Positions 51,099 through 60,422 of a DNA stretch of 64,000 nt are shown piece after piece (positions within the stretch are counted from its first letter, which is position 1; each line of letters opens with the position of its first letter). The stretch comes from Deltaproteobacteria bacterium HGW-Deltaproteobacteria-19 (GTDB lineage: Bacteria > Desulfobacterota > Syntrophia > Syntrophales > PHBD01). A model generated the notes under the pieces. That model was not told the DNA's origin. It worked only from the letters and a program-made list of their open reading frames with translations, and ran no database searches. The stretch covers positions 30,839 to 94,838 of the forward strand of contig PHBD01000012.1 of the NCBI GenBank assembly GCA_002841865.1. The letters are read 5' to 3'. Both the position numbers and the translations under genes were made by a program.

Positions 51099-51674
51099 TT
51101 ATTCCTTCCGTCGTTTCAGCAGCTCCGCCCCGGCACCCCAGGCCCTTCCTGCCTCCGGGCCGACAGTCCAGTAGCGGTTGTCCGGCATGGTCAGAAGCAG
51201 GGGGTTCATCTTGCGGATATCCGGTTTCCCTTCCGTCAGGCAGGCATCCTCGATCCAGGCGGAGACGATTTCGCCGATGAACCAGTCGTTCGTCGGCAGA
51301 TCCATGCTCTGAACAAGCCTGCATTCCAGGCAGAGAGGACAGGCAGAGATCAGGGGGGCGGTCTTCAGGGTTCCGTAGAAGCACTCGAAGAGGCCGGATT
51401 TGTCGGCCTTGCTTCCCGACACGAGGCCGCAGTAATCCGTTTCCTCTATCATGTCGGCCGACGGGAAATTCACGCTGAAGGTGCCGTTTTCATGAATCCC
51501 CTTTGTCGAGTGATGTCCCCGGTTGACGCCGATGCCGATCCAGGGAGGATCCGCGTTCACCCGGGACACCCAGCCGAGAGGCATGAAATTGATTTTTCCC
51601 TCCACCATCGTCCCCAGCAGGGTGACGGGGTTCGGGTACACGAAGACGTTGGTTCCGATGGATACCTTTCCCAT
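51099..51674 (-). CDS. Flavin reductase-like FMN-binding protein
   Basis: The 191-residue protein matches the split-barrel flavin reductase family ([23 protein letters not shown], then [20 protein letters not shown]). Members bind FMN and often work as flavoredoxins in anaerobes. ATG 51674 follows AAGGAGGG; an ATG at 51734 is rejected. No obvious partner is next to it. Confidence 0.86.
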   Translation of the reverse strand: MGKVSIGTNVFVYPNPVTLLGTMVEGKINFMPLGWVSRVNADPPWIGIGVNRGHHSTKGIHENGTFSVNFPSADMIEETDYCGLVSGSKADKSGLFECFYGTLKTAPLISACPLCLECRLVQSMDLPTNDWFIGEIVSAWIEDACLTEGKPDIRKMNPLLLTMPDNRYWTVGPEAGRAWGAGAELLKRRKE

Positions 51675-51782
51675 GACATGGCCCTCCTTGGGATTTCGAT
51701 GCTGCGAACGCCGGATTGACCGGTTATGTTGCAATTATCCGTGAAATAAGCTAGAAGTCAAGAAATACCATGCTCTTACAGG

Positions 51783-52712
51783 ATGATTCCTCCCGGTGGT
51801 GATGCCTTGTCCGATATGGTTCTTCGTACCGTCAACCTGACCAAGCGCTATGGGACCCGCCTGGCCGTAAACGGCCTGAACCTCGAGGTCCGCCGCGGCG
51901 ACGTCTTCGGGTTCCTGGGGCCCAACGGGGCCGGCAAGAGCACGGCCATCCGGATGATCCTCCGCCTTGTCTTTCCCACCGATGGCGACGTGGAGCTTTT
52001 CGGCCGGTCTCTCCACCGGGAGGGCCACCGGGTCCTCGACCGGGTGGGCGCCATCGTCGAGAAGCCCGCTTTCTACGGCCACCTGTCGGCCTACCGGAAC
52101 CTGGAGATCCTGGGAGGCCTGCGGCGTCGTGTGCCGCGGCCACGCATCCTGGAGGGGCTGGAGCGGGTGGGCCTGCTGGACCGGGCGGACGACCGGGTGA
52201 AGACCTTCTCCCACGGCATGAACCAGCGCCTCGGACTGGCCCTGGCCCTGCTTTCGGAGCCCGAACTGATCATCCTCGACGAGCCCACGACGGGCCTTGA
52301 CCCACAGGGCGTGAAGGATGTCCGCGACCTGATCCGGGAACTGGCTCGGGAGCGGGGCATGACGGTCTTCCTGTCGTCCCACCTTCTTCATGAGGTGGAA
52401 ATGACAGCGACGCGAATGGCCGTGATCCACCAGGGGCTCCTCCGGGTCGAGGGCGCCGTTCGGGAACTGCTGGGGGGCGGTGAAGCGGTCGTGACGGTCC
52501 GTATCGACCGGCCGGAGGAGGCCGCCCGCCATATCGAGGACAGGGGAGGTTATCCCTCGCCGGAGCGCCGGGACGACGGATTCACCCTGAAGATGGACCT
52601 CCGCCGGGTCCCGGATCTGAATCGCGACCTGGTCCAGGCGGGGTTCCAGGTCGAGGCCCTGATTCCGGAGCGCTCCCTGGAGACATACTTTCTAAACCTG
52701 GTGGGGGACTGA
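51783..52712 (+). CDS. ABC transporter ATPase subunit
   Basis: The 309-residue ATPase has Walker A GPNGAGKS (about residue 46), the variant signature SHGMNQRLGLALAL, Walker B LIILDEP and the H-loop SSH. It resembles ABC-2 type exporter ATPases. The start is uncertain: ATG 51783, TTG 51807 or ATG 51816. It is followed by its permease two bases later. Confidence 0.93.
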   Translation: MIPPGGDALSDMVLRTVNLTKRYGTRLAVNGLNLEVRRGDVFGFLGPNGAGKSTAIRMILRLVFPTDGDVELFGRSLHREGHRVLDRVGAIVEKPAFYGHLSAYRNLEILGGLRRRVPRPRILEGLERVGLLDRADDRVKTFSHGMNQRLGLALALLSEPELIILDEPTTGLDPQGVKDVRDLIRELARERGMTVFLSSHLLHEVEMTATRMAVIHQGLLRVEGAVRELLGGGEAVVTVRIDRPEEAARHIEDRGGYPSPERRDDGFTLKMDLRRVPDLNRDLVQAGFQVEALIPERSLETYFLNLVGD

Positions 52713-52714
52713 AT

Positions 52715-53554
52715 ATGGGACGACTGGTCTGGTTCGAAGCGATCAAGACGTTTACGAAGCTCAGAACCTATATCGGTTTCCTGGCCTTCGGCGTTCTCGT
52801 TCCCCTGGTCGTGGCGGGCCTCCGGATGGGCGGCCAGAGGGCCTTCGAGCGCAACCTTCTGGCTCCTCTGGAGCAGGATTTCATCATTGGCGGGAACGTC
52901 CTCAACGGCTGGTTCTTCGGATTCTTCTTCCTGGGCGCCCTGTGGGTCCATGTGCCCATTGTCCTGACCCTCGTGGCGGGGGACCAGATCGCCGGGGAGG
53001 GGAATGCCGGCACCTTCCGGTTCCTTCTGACCCGGGCGGTGTCGCGGAACCGGATTATCACCGCAAAGTTCCTCGTCACCCTCCTGTACACGGCGCTGAT
53101 GGTCCTGTTTATCGGTATCCTTACCCTGGGGCTCTCCCTTGCTGTCTTCGGCGGAGGGGACCTCCTGGTGGTGAAACGGGGCATCGTGGTCCTTCCTGAG
53201 GCGGCCCTGCCGGTCCATTTCCTGATGGCCTGGGGCCTCGCCATCCTGAGCATGTTCGTCGTCTCCGCCCTGTGTTTCCTTTTTTCGGCCTTCACGGACA
53301 ACTCCATTGGCCCCATCGTGGCCACCATGGCCGTCATCATCATCAGCCTCATCATCATCACGCTGCCCTTCGAGCTTTTCCAGGCCATCCGGCCCTGGCT
53401 CTTCGTGAACTACTTCGACACCTGGCAAAAGGTCTTCGCCGACCCCGTCCCCTGGGACGAGATCGCAAGAAACGTCTGGATCCTGCTGGGCTTCACGGCC
53501 CTCTTCTTCTCTGTGACCCTCGCCTGGTTCAACCGCAAGGACATCCTGTCATGA
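52715..53554 (+). CDS. ABC-2 type transporter permease
   Basis: The 279-residue membrane protein has about six hydrophobic segments and the RFLLTRAVSRNRI loop typical of ABC-2 family permeases. It starts two bases after the ATPase gene and overlaps the LolA-like gene by four bases. Together they suggest export or extraction of a lipid or envelope component. The substrate is unknown. Confidence 0.9.
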   Translation: MGRLVWFEAIKTFTKLRTYIGFLAFGVLVPLVVAGLRMGGQRAFERNLLAPLEQDFIIGGNVLNGWFFGFFFLGALWVHVPIVLTLVAGDQIAGEGNAGTFRFLLTRAVSRNRIITAKFLVTLLYTALMVLFIGILTLGLSLAVFGGGDLLVVKRGIVVLPEAALPVHFLMAWGLAILSMFVVSALCFLFSAFTDNSIGPIVATMAVIIISLIIITLPFELFQAIRPWLFVNYFDTWQKVFADPVPWDEIARNVWILLGFTALFFSVTLAWFNRKDILS

Positions 53555-54309
53555 AAAACCGTCCATACGATGTTTGCCTCCTCGTCGTAATCATCCTGCT
53601 GGCTGCCCTCCTTGGCGCGGGAACGGCGACGCCGTTGCCTGCCGGGGCTGCAGGTCCGGATCCGGCCAGGACTTTCGCCGAGGTCCTCCGTCCCTACGAG
53701 GGCATTCAGGACTACACGGTGCGGATCCAGGCCAAGGTCAGTATTCCCGATTTCCGGGTCCCCGACTTTGCCGGCACGGTCTATTTCAAGCAGCCCGACC
53801 GCTTCCACCTGGAGACGAAGAGTTTCGCCCCCCTGCCACGGGGGGCGGCGCTTTTTGATCCGGCCCGCTTCCGGCCGGAGAAGAACCGCATCGCTTGGCT
53901 GGCTGCCGAGGCCGTAGATGGCGTTCCGGCGGACGTGTTCCGCGTGGAGCCCCTGGAAGAGAAGGGGAAGGTCCGGTCCTACCGGGTCTGGGTTGGCGGG
54001 AATCCGAAGCGGATCCTCCAGGTGGAAAGCATTTCGGTCCAGGGGGGGAAGGCCCGGGCCCGGATCCGCTATGCCCTGGTCCGGCAGGGGAGTGAAGGAC
54101 TCTGGCTGCCGGAGCGGGTGGATGTGCAGCTGACCTTCCCGGAGCGGGGCGTCCGCACGCCGGACAGCCCCTTTCACAGTCAGGACAGCCCCGTCTCCCG
54201 GGGCATGGCCCGCCTGGAAAACATGCCTGCCGAGGGATCCGTCTCGATCACCTATTCCGGCTGGACCTGGAACACGGGCCTGGACGACGCGCTGTTCAAA
54301 AAAAAGTGA
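53551..54309 (+). CDS. LolA-fold outer-membrane lipoprotein-sorting-like protein
   Basis: The 252-residue exported protein has a signal peptide (about 1-33) and a beta-rich domain (FRVPDFAGTVYFKQPDRFHLETKSF) typical of LolA/LolB-like lipid-carrier folds. ATG 53551 overlaps the permease stop; longer frames run across the permease gene. Its linkage suggests it receives or offers a hydrophobic ligand for the transporter. It is distinct from housekeeping LolA. Confidence 0.78.
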   Translation: MKNRPYDVCLLVVIILLAALLGAGTATPLPAGAAGPDPARTFAEVLRPYEGIQDYTVRIQAKVSIPDFRVPDFAGTVYFKQPDRFHLETKSFAPLPRGAALFDPARFRPEKNRIAWLAAEAVDGVPADVFRVEPLEEKGKVRSYRVWVGGNPKRILQVESISVQGGKARARIRYALVRQGSEGLWLPERVDVQLTFPERGVRTPDSPFHSQDSPVSRGMARLENMPAEGSVSITYSGWTWNTGLDDALFKKK

Positions 54310-54333
54310 CCGCGCCCGGGTGGCCGCATTGCA

Positions 54334-54355
54334 CCGGAGGACGCGCGCCCTCCGG
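54334..54355 (+). other. Stem-loop between transporter operon and next gene
   Basis: CCGGAGG (54334-54340) pairs with CCTCCGG (54349-54355) around an 8-base loop. No T run follows, so termination is uncertain; it could be an mRNA end-stabilising hairpin. Confidence 0.4.
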
Positions 54356-54410
54356 ACCCGTTGGAGTGGGTCGGTTTGGCATTCATTCAAGGGATGAAAA
54401 GGAGGAACGG

Positions 54411-54902
54411 ATGAAGAAAGAGTGGCTGGTGATTTCTTTGTTACTGGTTTTCTGGGCGGGGACGGTTCTGGCGGGGGACCAGATGGTCATCACGTTTCAG
54501 GACGGGAGGACACAGAGTTTCGATACGAGCACCATCCTCCGGATCGAGTTCCAGACAGCCGGTGCGTCGTCCGGTTCGATGCCTGCGCTGACGGGTTGCT
54601 GGACGGGTCGCTTCCGGGGGACCGACACCAGCGGCTACGCCATGGACATCAACCTGAGGGAAACAGACGGCCGGGTCGAAGGGGGATACGCTTACTACCA
54701 CCGGGGACAGCAGAGGCAAGTGACCGCGGTCATTGCGGATGCCACGATTACGGGTCGAGTCCTCCGGGGGACCTGGCGGCAGGTGTCGGGCATCCCCGCA
54801 GAAGGACGATTCGAATGGACATGGCTGCCGGGATCCGAGTGCCAGGCCTTCGAGGGGAGCTTCGACGGGACCCGGTTCTGGCGGCGGATGACGCGGCAGT
54901 AG
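54411..54902 (+). CDS. Small exported hypothetical protein
   Basis: The 163-residue protein has a signal peptide (about 1-21, LAGD) and then the short segment MVITFQDGRTQSFDTSTILRIEF, a recurring motif in exported deltaproteobacterial proteins in my judgement. The rest is beta-rich with a GCWTGRF start. GGAGGAA stands four bases before ATG 54411. No function is recognised. Confidence 0.75.
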   Translation: MKKEWLVISLLLVFWAGTVLAGDQMVITFQDGRTQSFDTSTILRIEFQTAGASSGSMPALTGCWTGRFRGTDTSGYAMDINLRETDGRVEGGYAYYHRGQQRQVTAVIADATITGRVLRGTWRQVSGIPAEGRFEWTWLPGSECQAFEGSFDGTRFWRRMTRQ

Positions 54903-55255
54903 GCGGGTCGCGGGAATTTCCGTTTCCGAACAGGCAGGACATTGTCTTCAAAGAGCCGAGCAACAAGCAGGCATGGAGAAGACTTGTCAAAACGCATTTC
55001 CATTCGCCGTATGCCTGCTCTGCCAGGCCTATGGCGACTCCTTGGGTGTGGATGGTCAAACGTTCGCGGACATTGGGGTCTCACCAACGATATTCAGGTT
55101 GAAATTGAAGCCATGGTTCTGGACCTTCGGAAAATATCAAGCCAATGAACGCGCAGGAGATCTCTAAAAAAGTTGATGTTAATGAAATTAAGCGTTGCTA
55201 TTTGCACATAATCTGCAATAAGCCTCTCTAAAATATATATGCAGGGGATAAAGCC
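54903..55255 (+). other. Non-coding leader with AT-rich end before the rloA-like gene
   Basis: These 353 bases hold only short frames without recognisable similarity (the longest, 54942-55148, has no ribosome site). The last ~110 bases (55150-55255) are markedly AT-rich compared with the surroundings and contain TAAAATATATAT near 55229-55240, a possible promoter area. The base shift supports separate acquisition of the following pair. Confidence 0.6.
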
Positions 55256-56530
55256 ATGCTTCTCGAATTCAACGTCACCAACTACCGGTCCATCCGCGAG
55301 ACCCAGATCCTTCGCATGACCGCCAGCGGATACTACAAGGGACTGGAGGAGACGAACTGTTTCGATACGCAGGTGTCAGGGTTGCCAAAGCTGCTCCGGA
55401 CAGTGGTTCTCTATGGCCCGAATGCAGCGGGCAAAAGCAACCTGTTGCGAGCCCTGCATTTCATGCAGATGTTTGTCCTGCGGTCGCACGCTCATCAGGA
55501 AGGCCAGGGCATCAATGCCGCGCCCTTTGCGTTGAATGGCCGGACGCAGGCTGAGCCGAGCGAATTCGAGGTCTTCTTTGTTCAGGACCGTGTCCGCTAT
55601 CAGTACGGCTTTGCCGTGAGCCGGATGCGGGTGACCCGGGAATGGCTGCTGGCCTTTCCGGAGGGGAAGGTGCAGCGCTGGTTCGAACGAAATTATGACG
55701 CGGGAGCGGACAGAGAGCAGTGGTATTTCGGCAGCAGGTTCACCGGCCGCAGGCGTCTCTGGCAGGAGGCCACCAGGAAGAACGCACTGTTCCTGTCCAC
55801 AGCCATTCAACTCAACAACGAGCAGCTCAAACCCGTTTTTGCATGGTTTCAGAAACTGGAGGCGATTCTGCCCGGCGCCCAGATCAATCTCCAGTTTTCG
55901 ATGGATCAGTGCGCATCCGACGAGGGCAAGGAGCGCATCATGAAATTCATGAATCTGGCCGATATCGGGATTGCCGGAATTGAAGTCCGGAAAGTGCCGA
56001 TCCCGCCCTTGAATCCGGAAAAGTTTTCTCCTGATATTCCGGAGCCCCTCAAGGAACTGGTCATGCGAAACCTGCAGGGAAAAGAAATTCCGGATATTCG
56101 GTTCCTGCACAAGAGCAACGCCGGTGAGACCGTTCTCTTTCCGCTTTCCGACGAATCCGACGGGACGAGAAAACTTTTCTCCTATGCCGGTCCTTGGCTG
56201 GATATGCTGGCCAGGGGGAAAATCCTTCTCTTTGACGAAATCGATACGAGCCTGCACCCGCTCCTGGTGCGTTACTTGATCGGTCTTGTTCAGAACCCGG
56301 TAATCAATCGGAACCATGCCCAGTTGATCGTCACCACTCACGACACCTCGATTCTCGACACCGATCTCTTCCGGCGCGACCAGATCTGGTTCATGGAGAA
56401 GGATAGGGAGCAGGCAAGCCGGCTCTATCCCCTTAGTGACTTCAAACCCAGAAAGGGGGAGGCATTGGAGAAGGGTTACCTGAACGGCCGTTACGGTGCA
56501 TTGCCGTTCATCGGGGAACTGAGGTTCTGA
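55256..56530 (+). CDS. RloA-like AAA15/ABC-type ATPase of a putative defence pair
   Basis: The 424-residue protein is an SMC/ABC-like AAA15 ATPase: Walker A GPNAAGKS (54-61), signature-like LSDESDGTRKLF, Walker B ILLFDEID and switch His in VTTHDTS. RloA proteins were first noted next to restriction genes. In systems such as PARIS a related ATPase holds a Toprim nuclease inactive until infection. The TGA overlaps the next ATG by one base (TGATG). A broader role in DNA repair is possible. Confidence 0.88.
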   Translation: MLLEFNVTNYRSIRETQILRMTASGYYKGLEETNCFDTQVSGLPKLLRTVVLYGPNAAGKSNLLRALHFMQMFVLRSHAHQEGQGINAAPFALNGRTQAEPSEFEVFFVQDRVRYQYGFAVSRMRVTREWLLAFPEGKVQRWFERNYDAGADREQWYFGSRFTGRRRLWQEATRKNALFLSTAIQLNNEQLKPVFAWFQKLEAILPGAQINLQFSMDQCASDEGKERIMKFMNLADIGIAGIEVRKVPIPPLNPEKFSPDIPEPLKELVMRNLQGKEIPDIRFLHKSNAGETVLFPLSDESDGTRKLFSYAGPWLDMLARGKILLFDEIDTSLHPLLVRYLIGLVQNPVINRNHAQLIVTTHDTSILDTDLFRRDQIWFMEKDREQASRLYPLSDFKPRKGEALEKGYLNGRYGALPFIGELRF

Positions 56531-57204
56531 TGGGGAGCGACGATCTGTTCCACAGAAGGAAGGCCAGGCTTGCCCGATCCCACCGGCGGGAGATGGCAAA
56601 ACGGGCTCCCTATGAGCGGGTCCTTATCGTCTGTGAGGGAACGAAAACGGAGCCCGATTATTTCCGGGAGTTTCGCAACGATCTGGGGCTGAATCCGGCA
56701 AACGTGGTCATTGAGGACAGAAAGAGCGGACTCGATCCCAATCGTCTCGTGGATTTCGCCTTGCAGACCTTTAATAAGGGGCGGGATTTTGATGATATAT
56801 TTTGTGTTTTCGATAAAGACAAGCACGCTTCCTACGCAGCCGCATTGGCCAAGATCAGGACGAGCCGGCAGAGAGGCGCCCGTCTGCACGCCGTCACGTC
56901 CGTGCCCTGCTTCGAGATATGGCTCCTGCTGCACTTCGCATATACCACCCGCTCATTCGTCGCCGCGGGAGGCAATTCCAATTGTGATCTTGTCGTCCGC
57001 GAACTGAGACGGAAAGGTTATCTGCTGGATTATGAGAAGGGTAAGCCCGGTCTTTTCCCGATGCTCCGGGACAGGCTTGACACAGCCATCACCAATGCCA
57101 TACGGCTTGAAGTGTTCCATAAGACCAGCGGAACGGACAATCCCTCGACGGAAGTTCATAAGCTCATATCGCATCTGAAAGGTCTTGAGAGAAGCAAAGG
57201 ATAA
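56530..57204 (+). CDS. RloB-like Toprim-fold protein
   Basis: The 224-residue protein matches RloB. VLIVCEGTKTEPDYF (Glu36) and FCVFDKDKHA (Asp95, Asp97) have the Glu plus DxD pattern of Toprim nucleases, so it may cut DNA or RNA as effector of the upstream ATPase. Around 56780-56830 the sequence is AT-rich compared with neighbours. Nuclease activity is inferred from the motif only. The next gene starts right after its stop. Confidence 0.87.
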   Translation: MGSDDLFHRRKARLARSHRREMAKRAPYERVLIVCEGTKTEPDYFREFRNDLGLNPANVVIEDRKSGLDPNRLVDFALQTFNKGRDFDDIFCVFDKDKHASYAAALAKIRTSRQRGARLHAVTSVPCFEIWLLLHFAYTTRSFVAAGGNSNCDLVVRELRRKGYLLDYEKGKPGLFPMLRDRLDTAITNAIRLEVFHKTSGTDNPSTEVHKLISHLKGLERSKG

Positions 57205-58200
57205 ATGGCAACCGGACCTTCGCACGCCCATTCCCACTTCGGAGATCTGTCCTCCCGGACGTCCTCCCGCCTGTTTCTCTCCCTGGGCATCACGCTGGCG
57301 TTCGTGGCCGTCGAGGCGCTCGCGGGGCTCTGGGCGAACAGCCTGGCGCTTCTGTCCGACGCCGGGCACAACCTGACCGACGCCGTCGCCCTCGGCCTGA
57401 GCTGGTACGCCGTCCAGCTGAGCGCCCGGCCGGCCCATGCGGGGAAGACCTTCGGCTATCATCGGGCGGGCATCCTCGTTGCGCTGTTCAATTCCACGAC
57501 CCTGGCCGTGATCGCCCTGGGCATTTTCTATGAGGCTTATCACCGTTTCCTGTCGCCTCCGCCCGTACAGGCAGGTGTTCTGATCGCCGTCGGCACGGTA
57601 GCTTTCCTGGTCAATGCCGGGACGGCGTGGCTGGTCCGGGAGGGCAGCGAGCACGACCTGAACCTGCGCAGTGCTTTTCTTCACCTGATGGGCGACGTTT
57701 TTTCGACGATCGGTGCGGTGCTGGCGGGCGTCATTATCGCCTTCACGGACATGAACTGGCTGGATCCCCTGGCAAGCTTGCTGATCGGCATGTTGATCCT
57801 GTGGAACGCCTGGGTGATTCTCCGCGACGTGCTGGACATCCTGCTGGAGGCCACTCCCCGGGACGTCGACATGGACGGCGTGATCGCCGACCTGCTGAAC
57901 GTTTCCGGCGTGCGCGGCGTTCATGACCTGCATGTGTGGAGCATTACACAGAGCATGCGGGCCCTCTCGGCGCATATCCTGACGGACAACATCTCCATCA
58001 GCGGCGGAGCGGCCATTCAGCGGGCGATTCAGGAAAGGATCGGCCGAAGGTACGGCATCGCCCACGTGACGCTCCAACTGGAGTGCACCGGCTGTGAACC
58101 CGACCGGCTCTATTGCGACCTGAACGGGATGAATCACGCGTGCGAAGAGGGGGATGGAGGAGTGGAGAAGCCCCCCGGGGCCGGGCCTGGATGCGCATAA
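57205..58200 (+). CDS. Cation diffusion facilitator (metal exporter)
   Basis: The 331-residue CDF protein has six predicted membrane segments and the two metal-binding HxxxD sites, SDAGHNLTDA (second helix) and HLMGDVFST (fifth helix). A histidine-rich start (HAHSH) and a C-terminal cytoplasmic domain are present. Such carriers export zinc, cobalt or cadmium with proton exchange. It starts immediately after the RloB-like stop. Confidence 0.94.
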   Translation: MATGPSHAHSHFGDLSSRTSSRLFLSLGITLAFVAVEALAGLWANSLALLSDAGHNLTDAVALGLSWYAVQLSARPAHAGKTFGYHRAGILVALFNSTTLAVIALGIFYEAYHRFLSPPPVQAGVLIAVGTVAFLVNAGTAWLVREGSEHDLNLRSAFLHLMGDVFSTIGAVLAGVIIAFTDMNWLDPLASLLIGMLILWNAWVILRDVLDILLEATPRDVDMDGVIADLLNVSGVRGVHDLHVWSITQSMRALSAHILTDNISISGGAAIQRAIQERIGRRYGIAHVTLQLECTGCEPDRLYCDLNGMNHACEEGDGGVEKPPGAGPGCA

Positions 58201-58224
58201 GGGCGGAGTCGCCGCCGGGCGGAT

Positions 58225-58703
58225 TCAGCAGATTCGAACGGGATGAGGGACGGTTGATCGTTGCTGACCGGGTCCGGAGAGATAGCGATCAAAGATGGAG
58301 CGAATGACGTCTTCCCCCAGGGACTTCAATTCGTTGGCGTGGAAGCCCACGGGATTTCGCTTCCGGTAGTCCATAGCGGGATGGTCTTCCAGGACCCTCC
58401 GGCGGTTCAGAACCAGGATTTCCCTTTTCCCCTGCCGAAGTTTGTGGAGAGATAGCGCCCGCTGAGGAAATCGTTCTTGGCCATGATCAGGAAGTTCGGT
58501 TTGGGATGCAGGGCGTAGTAGACCCGCGAGAGGGACGGGATCTCGTAGTAGCTGTCGTGGGTGACGGTGATCAGGGCGGTAGTGGGGATTTCCCGGAGGT
58601 TTTCTTTTCCTTCCAGGTGCGGCCTCTGGCGCATGATCCTGGAGGCCAGGAAGAAGGCGAAAATCACAAAGTTGTAGAAGAAGCCCCTGTGTTTCCCGGA
58701 CAT
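58225..58703 (-). pseudogene. Degenerate lysophospholipid acyltransferase
   Basis: From ATG 58703 the frame gives 98 residues similar in style to the N-terminal part of acyltransferases (FYNFVIFAFFLASRIMRQ, THDSYYEIPSLS, MAKNDFLSGRYLSTNFGRGK) and then stops at 58407 just after GKSWF. A different frame continues REILVLNRRRVLEDHP and later MDYRKRNPVGFHANELKSLGED to 58225, which looks like real protein. The FPEGT region is absent, so an internal part is lost in addition to a frameshift in the GGGGAAAAGGG run. An alternative is two unrelated short genes. Confidence 0.5.
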
Positions 58704-58762
58704 GATCTCTCTTCCGAAAGACCCGCAATCGGTTTCTGATATCGGATGGTGCCGGTCCGGCG

Positions 58763-59509
58763 TCAGCCCTCTTCCATCCCCTCGATGAAGGCCAGGACGT
58801 TCTGCCCCAGCACGCTGTGGTTATAGCCGCCCTCGAGGATCCCGAAGCATCCTCCCCCGTGCTCCCGGGCCGCCCGGCGGACCATCTTCCCCATCTTCCG
58901 GTAGTCTTCCGTGGCCAGCAGTCCGCCCCAGTCCTCCAGGTGGTTGTCGAACCCGGCGGAGACCCCGATGAGGTCCACTTTTTCGGCGAAGAGCTTCTGC
59001 TCCACTTCCCGGAGGTACATCGTCCGCTCCGCCGCGGAGGGATTGTGGATCGTCACGTATCCCCGGCCGCCCAGGATGTTCACCGTTCCATCACCGAAGT
59101 GGAGGTCGAAGTCCAGGATGTGGGCCTTGTCGATGAGCCCCTCGTGCTTGAGCTTCTCCAGGGCGATGGCCATGTTGTTGAAGTAGCAGAACCCCCATGC
59201 GCTCCCGGCGGAGGCGTGGTGCCCCGGGGGCCGGATGAGGGCGAAGCAGGGCTCCGTCAGCCCCGTCAGGGCTGCCTGGATGGCGCCTCCGGCGGCCAGG
59301 GCGGCGATGTCGTAAAGGCGCTCACGGCGCACTTCCTCGATGTGGGACGGGGTGTGGACGGCGGCAATGTCCTCCCTGTCCGCCGGGACGGCCTCGACGA
59401 GCTCCGCCTTCCGGCGGATGGCCTTCAGGACGGCCTCCACCCGGCCTGTGGCGGCTGCCGGATCCGCAACGTAGGAATGGTGGAAATCCTTGTGAAAGAT
59501 AACCTTCAT
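58763..59509 (-). CDS. Histone-deacetylase-family amidohydrolase
   Basis: The 248-residue protein has the zinc-dependent arginase-like fold motifs of bacterial HDAC relatives: RPPGHHAS, DFDLHFGDG, SAGFDNH and EGGYN. Bacterial members deacetylate acetylpolyamines, acetylated proteins or other amides. The fragment is shorter than the usual ~310-340 residues yet keeps all catalytic segments. It lies 40 bp downstream of mazG on the same strand. Confidence 0.9.
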   Translation of the reverse strand: MKVIFHKDFHHSYVADPAAATGRVEAVLKAIRRKAELVEAVPADREDIAAVHTPSHIEEVRRERLYDIAALAAGGAIQAALTGLTEPCFALIRPPGHHASAGSAWGFCYFNNMAIALEKLKHEGLIDKAHILDFDLHFGDGTVNILGGRGYVTIHNPSAAERTMYLREVEQKLFAEKVDLIGVSAGFDNHLEDWGGLLATEDYRKMGKMVRRAAREHGGGCFGILEGGYNHSVLGQNVLAFIEGMEEG

Positions 59510-59549
59510 GACGATGCCTCCCCGGGGTCAGGCACAGGAGAAACGCCTC

Positions 59550-60422
59550 CTACGCCGCGCTGTCGCCGCCGGTCCCTTCTTTCGACCGGCCCGGCGGGGT
59601 TGAATGACGTTTGGCCTCTTCCCACAGACGGTCCATTTCTTCCAGGGTCGCCGATGCAAGGGGCCTTCCCCGGTGCTCCAGTTCCCGCTCGATGTATCGG
59701 AAGCGATTCCTGAACTTTCCGACGGTGCCCTCCAGGGACGCCTCGGCGTCGATCGAGGCGTGGCGGGCCAGGTTCACCACCGAGAACAGGAGATCGCCGA
59801 TCTCTTCACTCATCCGTGCCGGGGTGCCGCCGGCGATGGCCTGCTCCAGCTCCAGGGTCTCTTCGCGGATCTTGGCCAGCACGGCGCCCGCCTCGGTCCA
59901 GTCGAAACCGACCCGGGCAGCCCGCCTTCCCGTCTCCTGGGCCTTCCGCAGGGCCGGCATGGAGCGGGGGATTCCGTCGAGGAGTCCTCCCGGTTCACCC
60001 GTTCCGGCCTTTTCGCCCTTCTTGATTTCGTCCCAGTTGGTCTTCACCTCGTCGGCGTCCCGGACGGTGACGTCTCCGAAAACATGGGGGTGGCGTCGGA
60101 TCATTTTGGCGGAGACACCTGCCGTTACATCGGCAAGTCCGAAGGATCCCTCCTCCTCCGCCAGGACAACCAGGAACAGGATCTGGAACAGCAGGTCTCC
60201 CAGTTCTTCCCGAAGCGCCTCCGGCTTTTCCTCAGCCAGGGCGTCCAGGATCTCATAGGCCTCGTTCAGGAGATAGCGGCCGAGATCGTTCTTTCCCTGG
60301 ACCTGATCCCATGGGCATCCGTCCGGGGAACGCAGGGTCCTGATCAGGGAAAGGAGGGCCTCGACGCCGTTCCGGTCCGGGTATGGAAATGTGCCGCCCC
60401 GCCCTTCGTCTGTCTCGTTCAT
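59550..60422 (-). CDS. mazG: Nucleoside triphosphate pyrophosphohydrolase MazG
   Basis: The 290-residue protein has two MazG repeats; the first begins CPWDQVQGKNDLGRYLLNEAYE with EELGDLL metal-binding residues and the second has EEIGDLLFSVVNLAR. MazG hydrolyses NTPs to NMP and pyrophosphate and affects house-cleaning and stringent responses. It starts the minus-strand pair with the HDAC-family gene. Confidence 0.95.
   Translation of the reverse strand: MNETDEGRGGTFPYPDRNGVEALLSLIRTLRSPDGCPWDQVQGKNDLGRYLLNEAYEILDALAEEKPEALREELGDLLFQILFLVVLAEEEGSFGLADVTAGVSAKMIRRHPHVFGDVTVRDADEVKTNWDEIKKGEKAGTGEPGGLLDGIPRSMPALRKAQETGRRAARVGFDWTEAGAVLAKIREETLELEQAIAGGTPARMSEEIGDLLFSVVNLARHASIDAEASLEGTVGKFRNRFRYIERELEHRGRPLASATLEEMDRLWEEAKRHSTPPGRSKEGTGGDSAA

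Noticed and set aside
54942-55148. A 68-codon frame in the gap before the rloA-like gene
   Set aside because: There is no ribosome site and no similarity I can recognise; the composition does not look coding.
58222-58250. GTTCGAATC on the minus strand, resembling a tRNA T-loop
   Set aside because: No paired T-stem, acceptor stem or anticodon arm can be formed around it.
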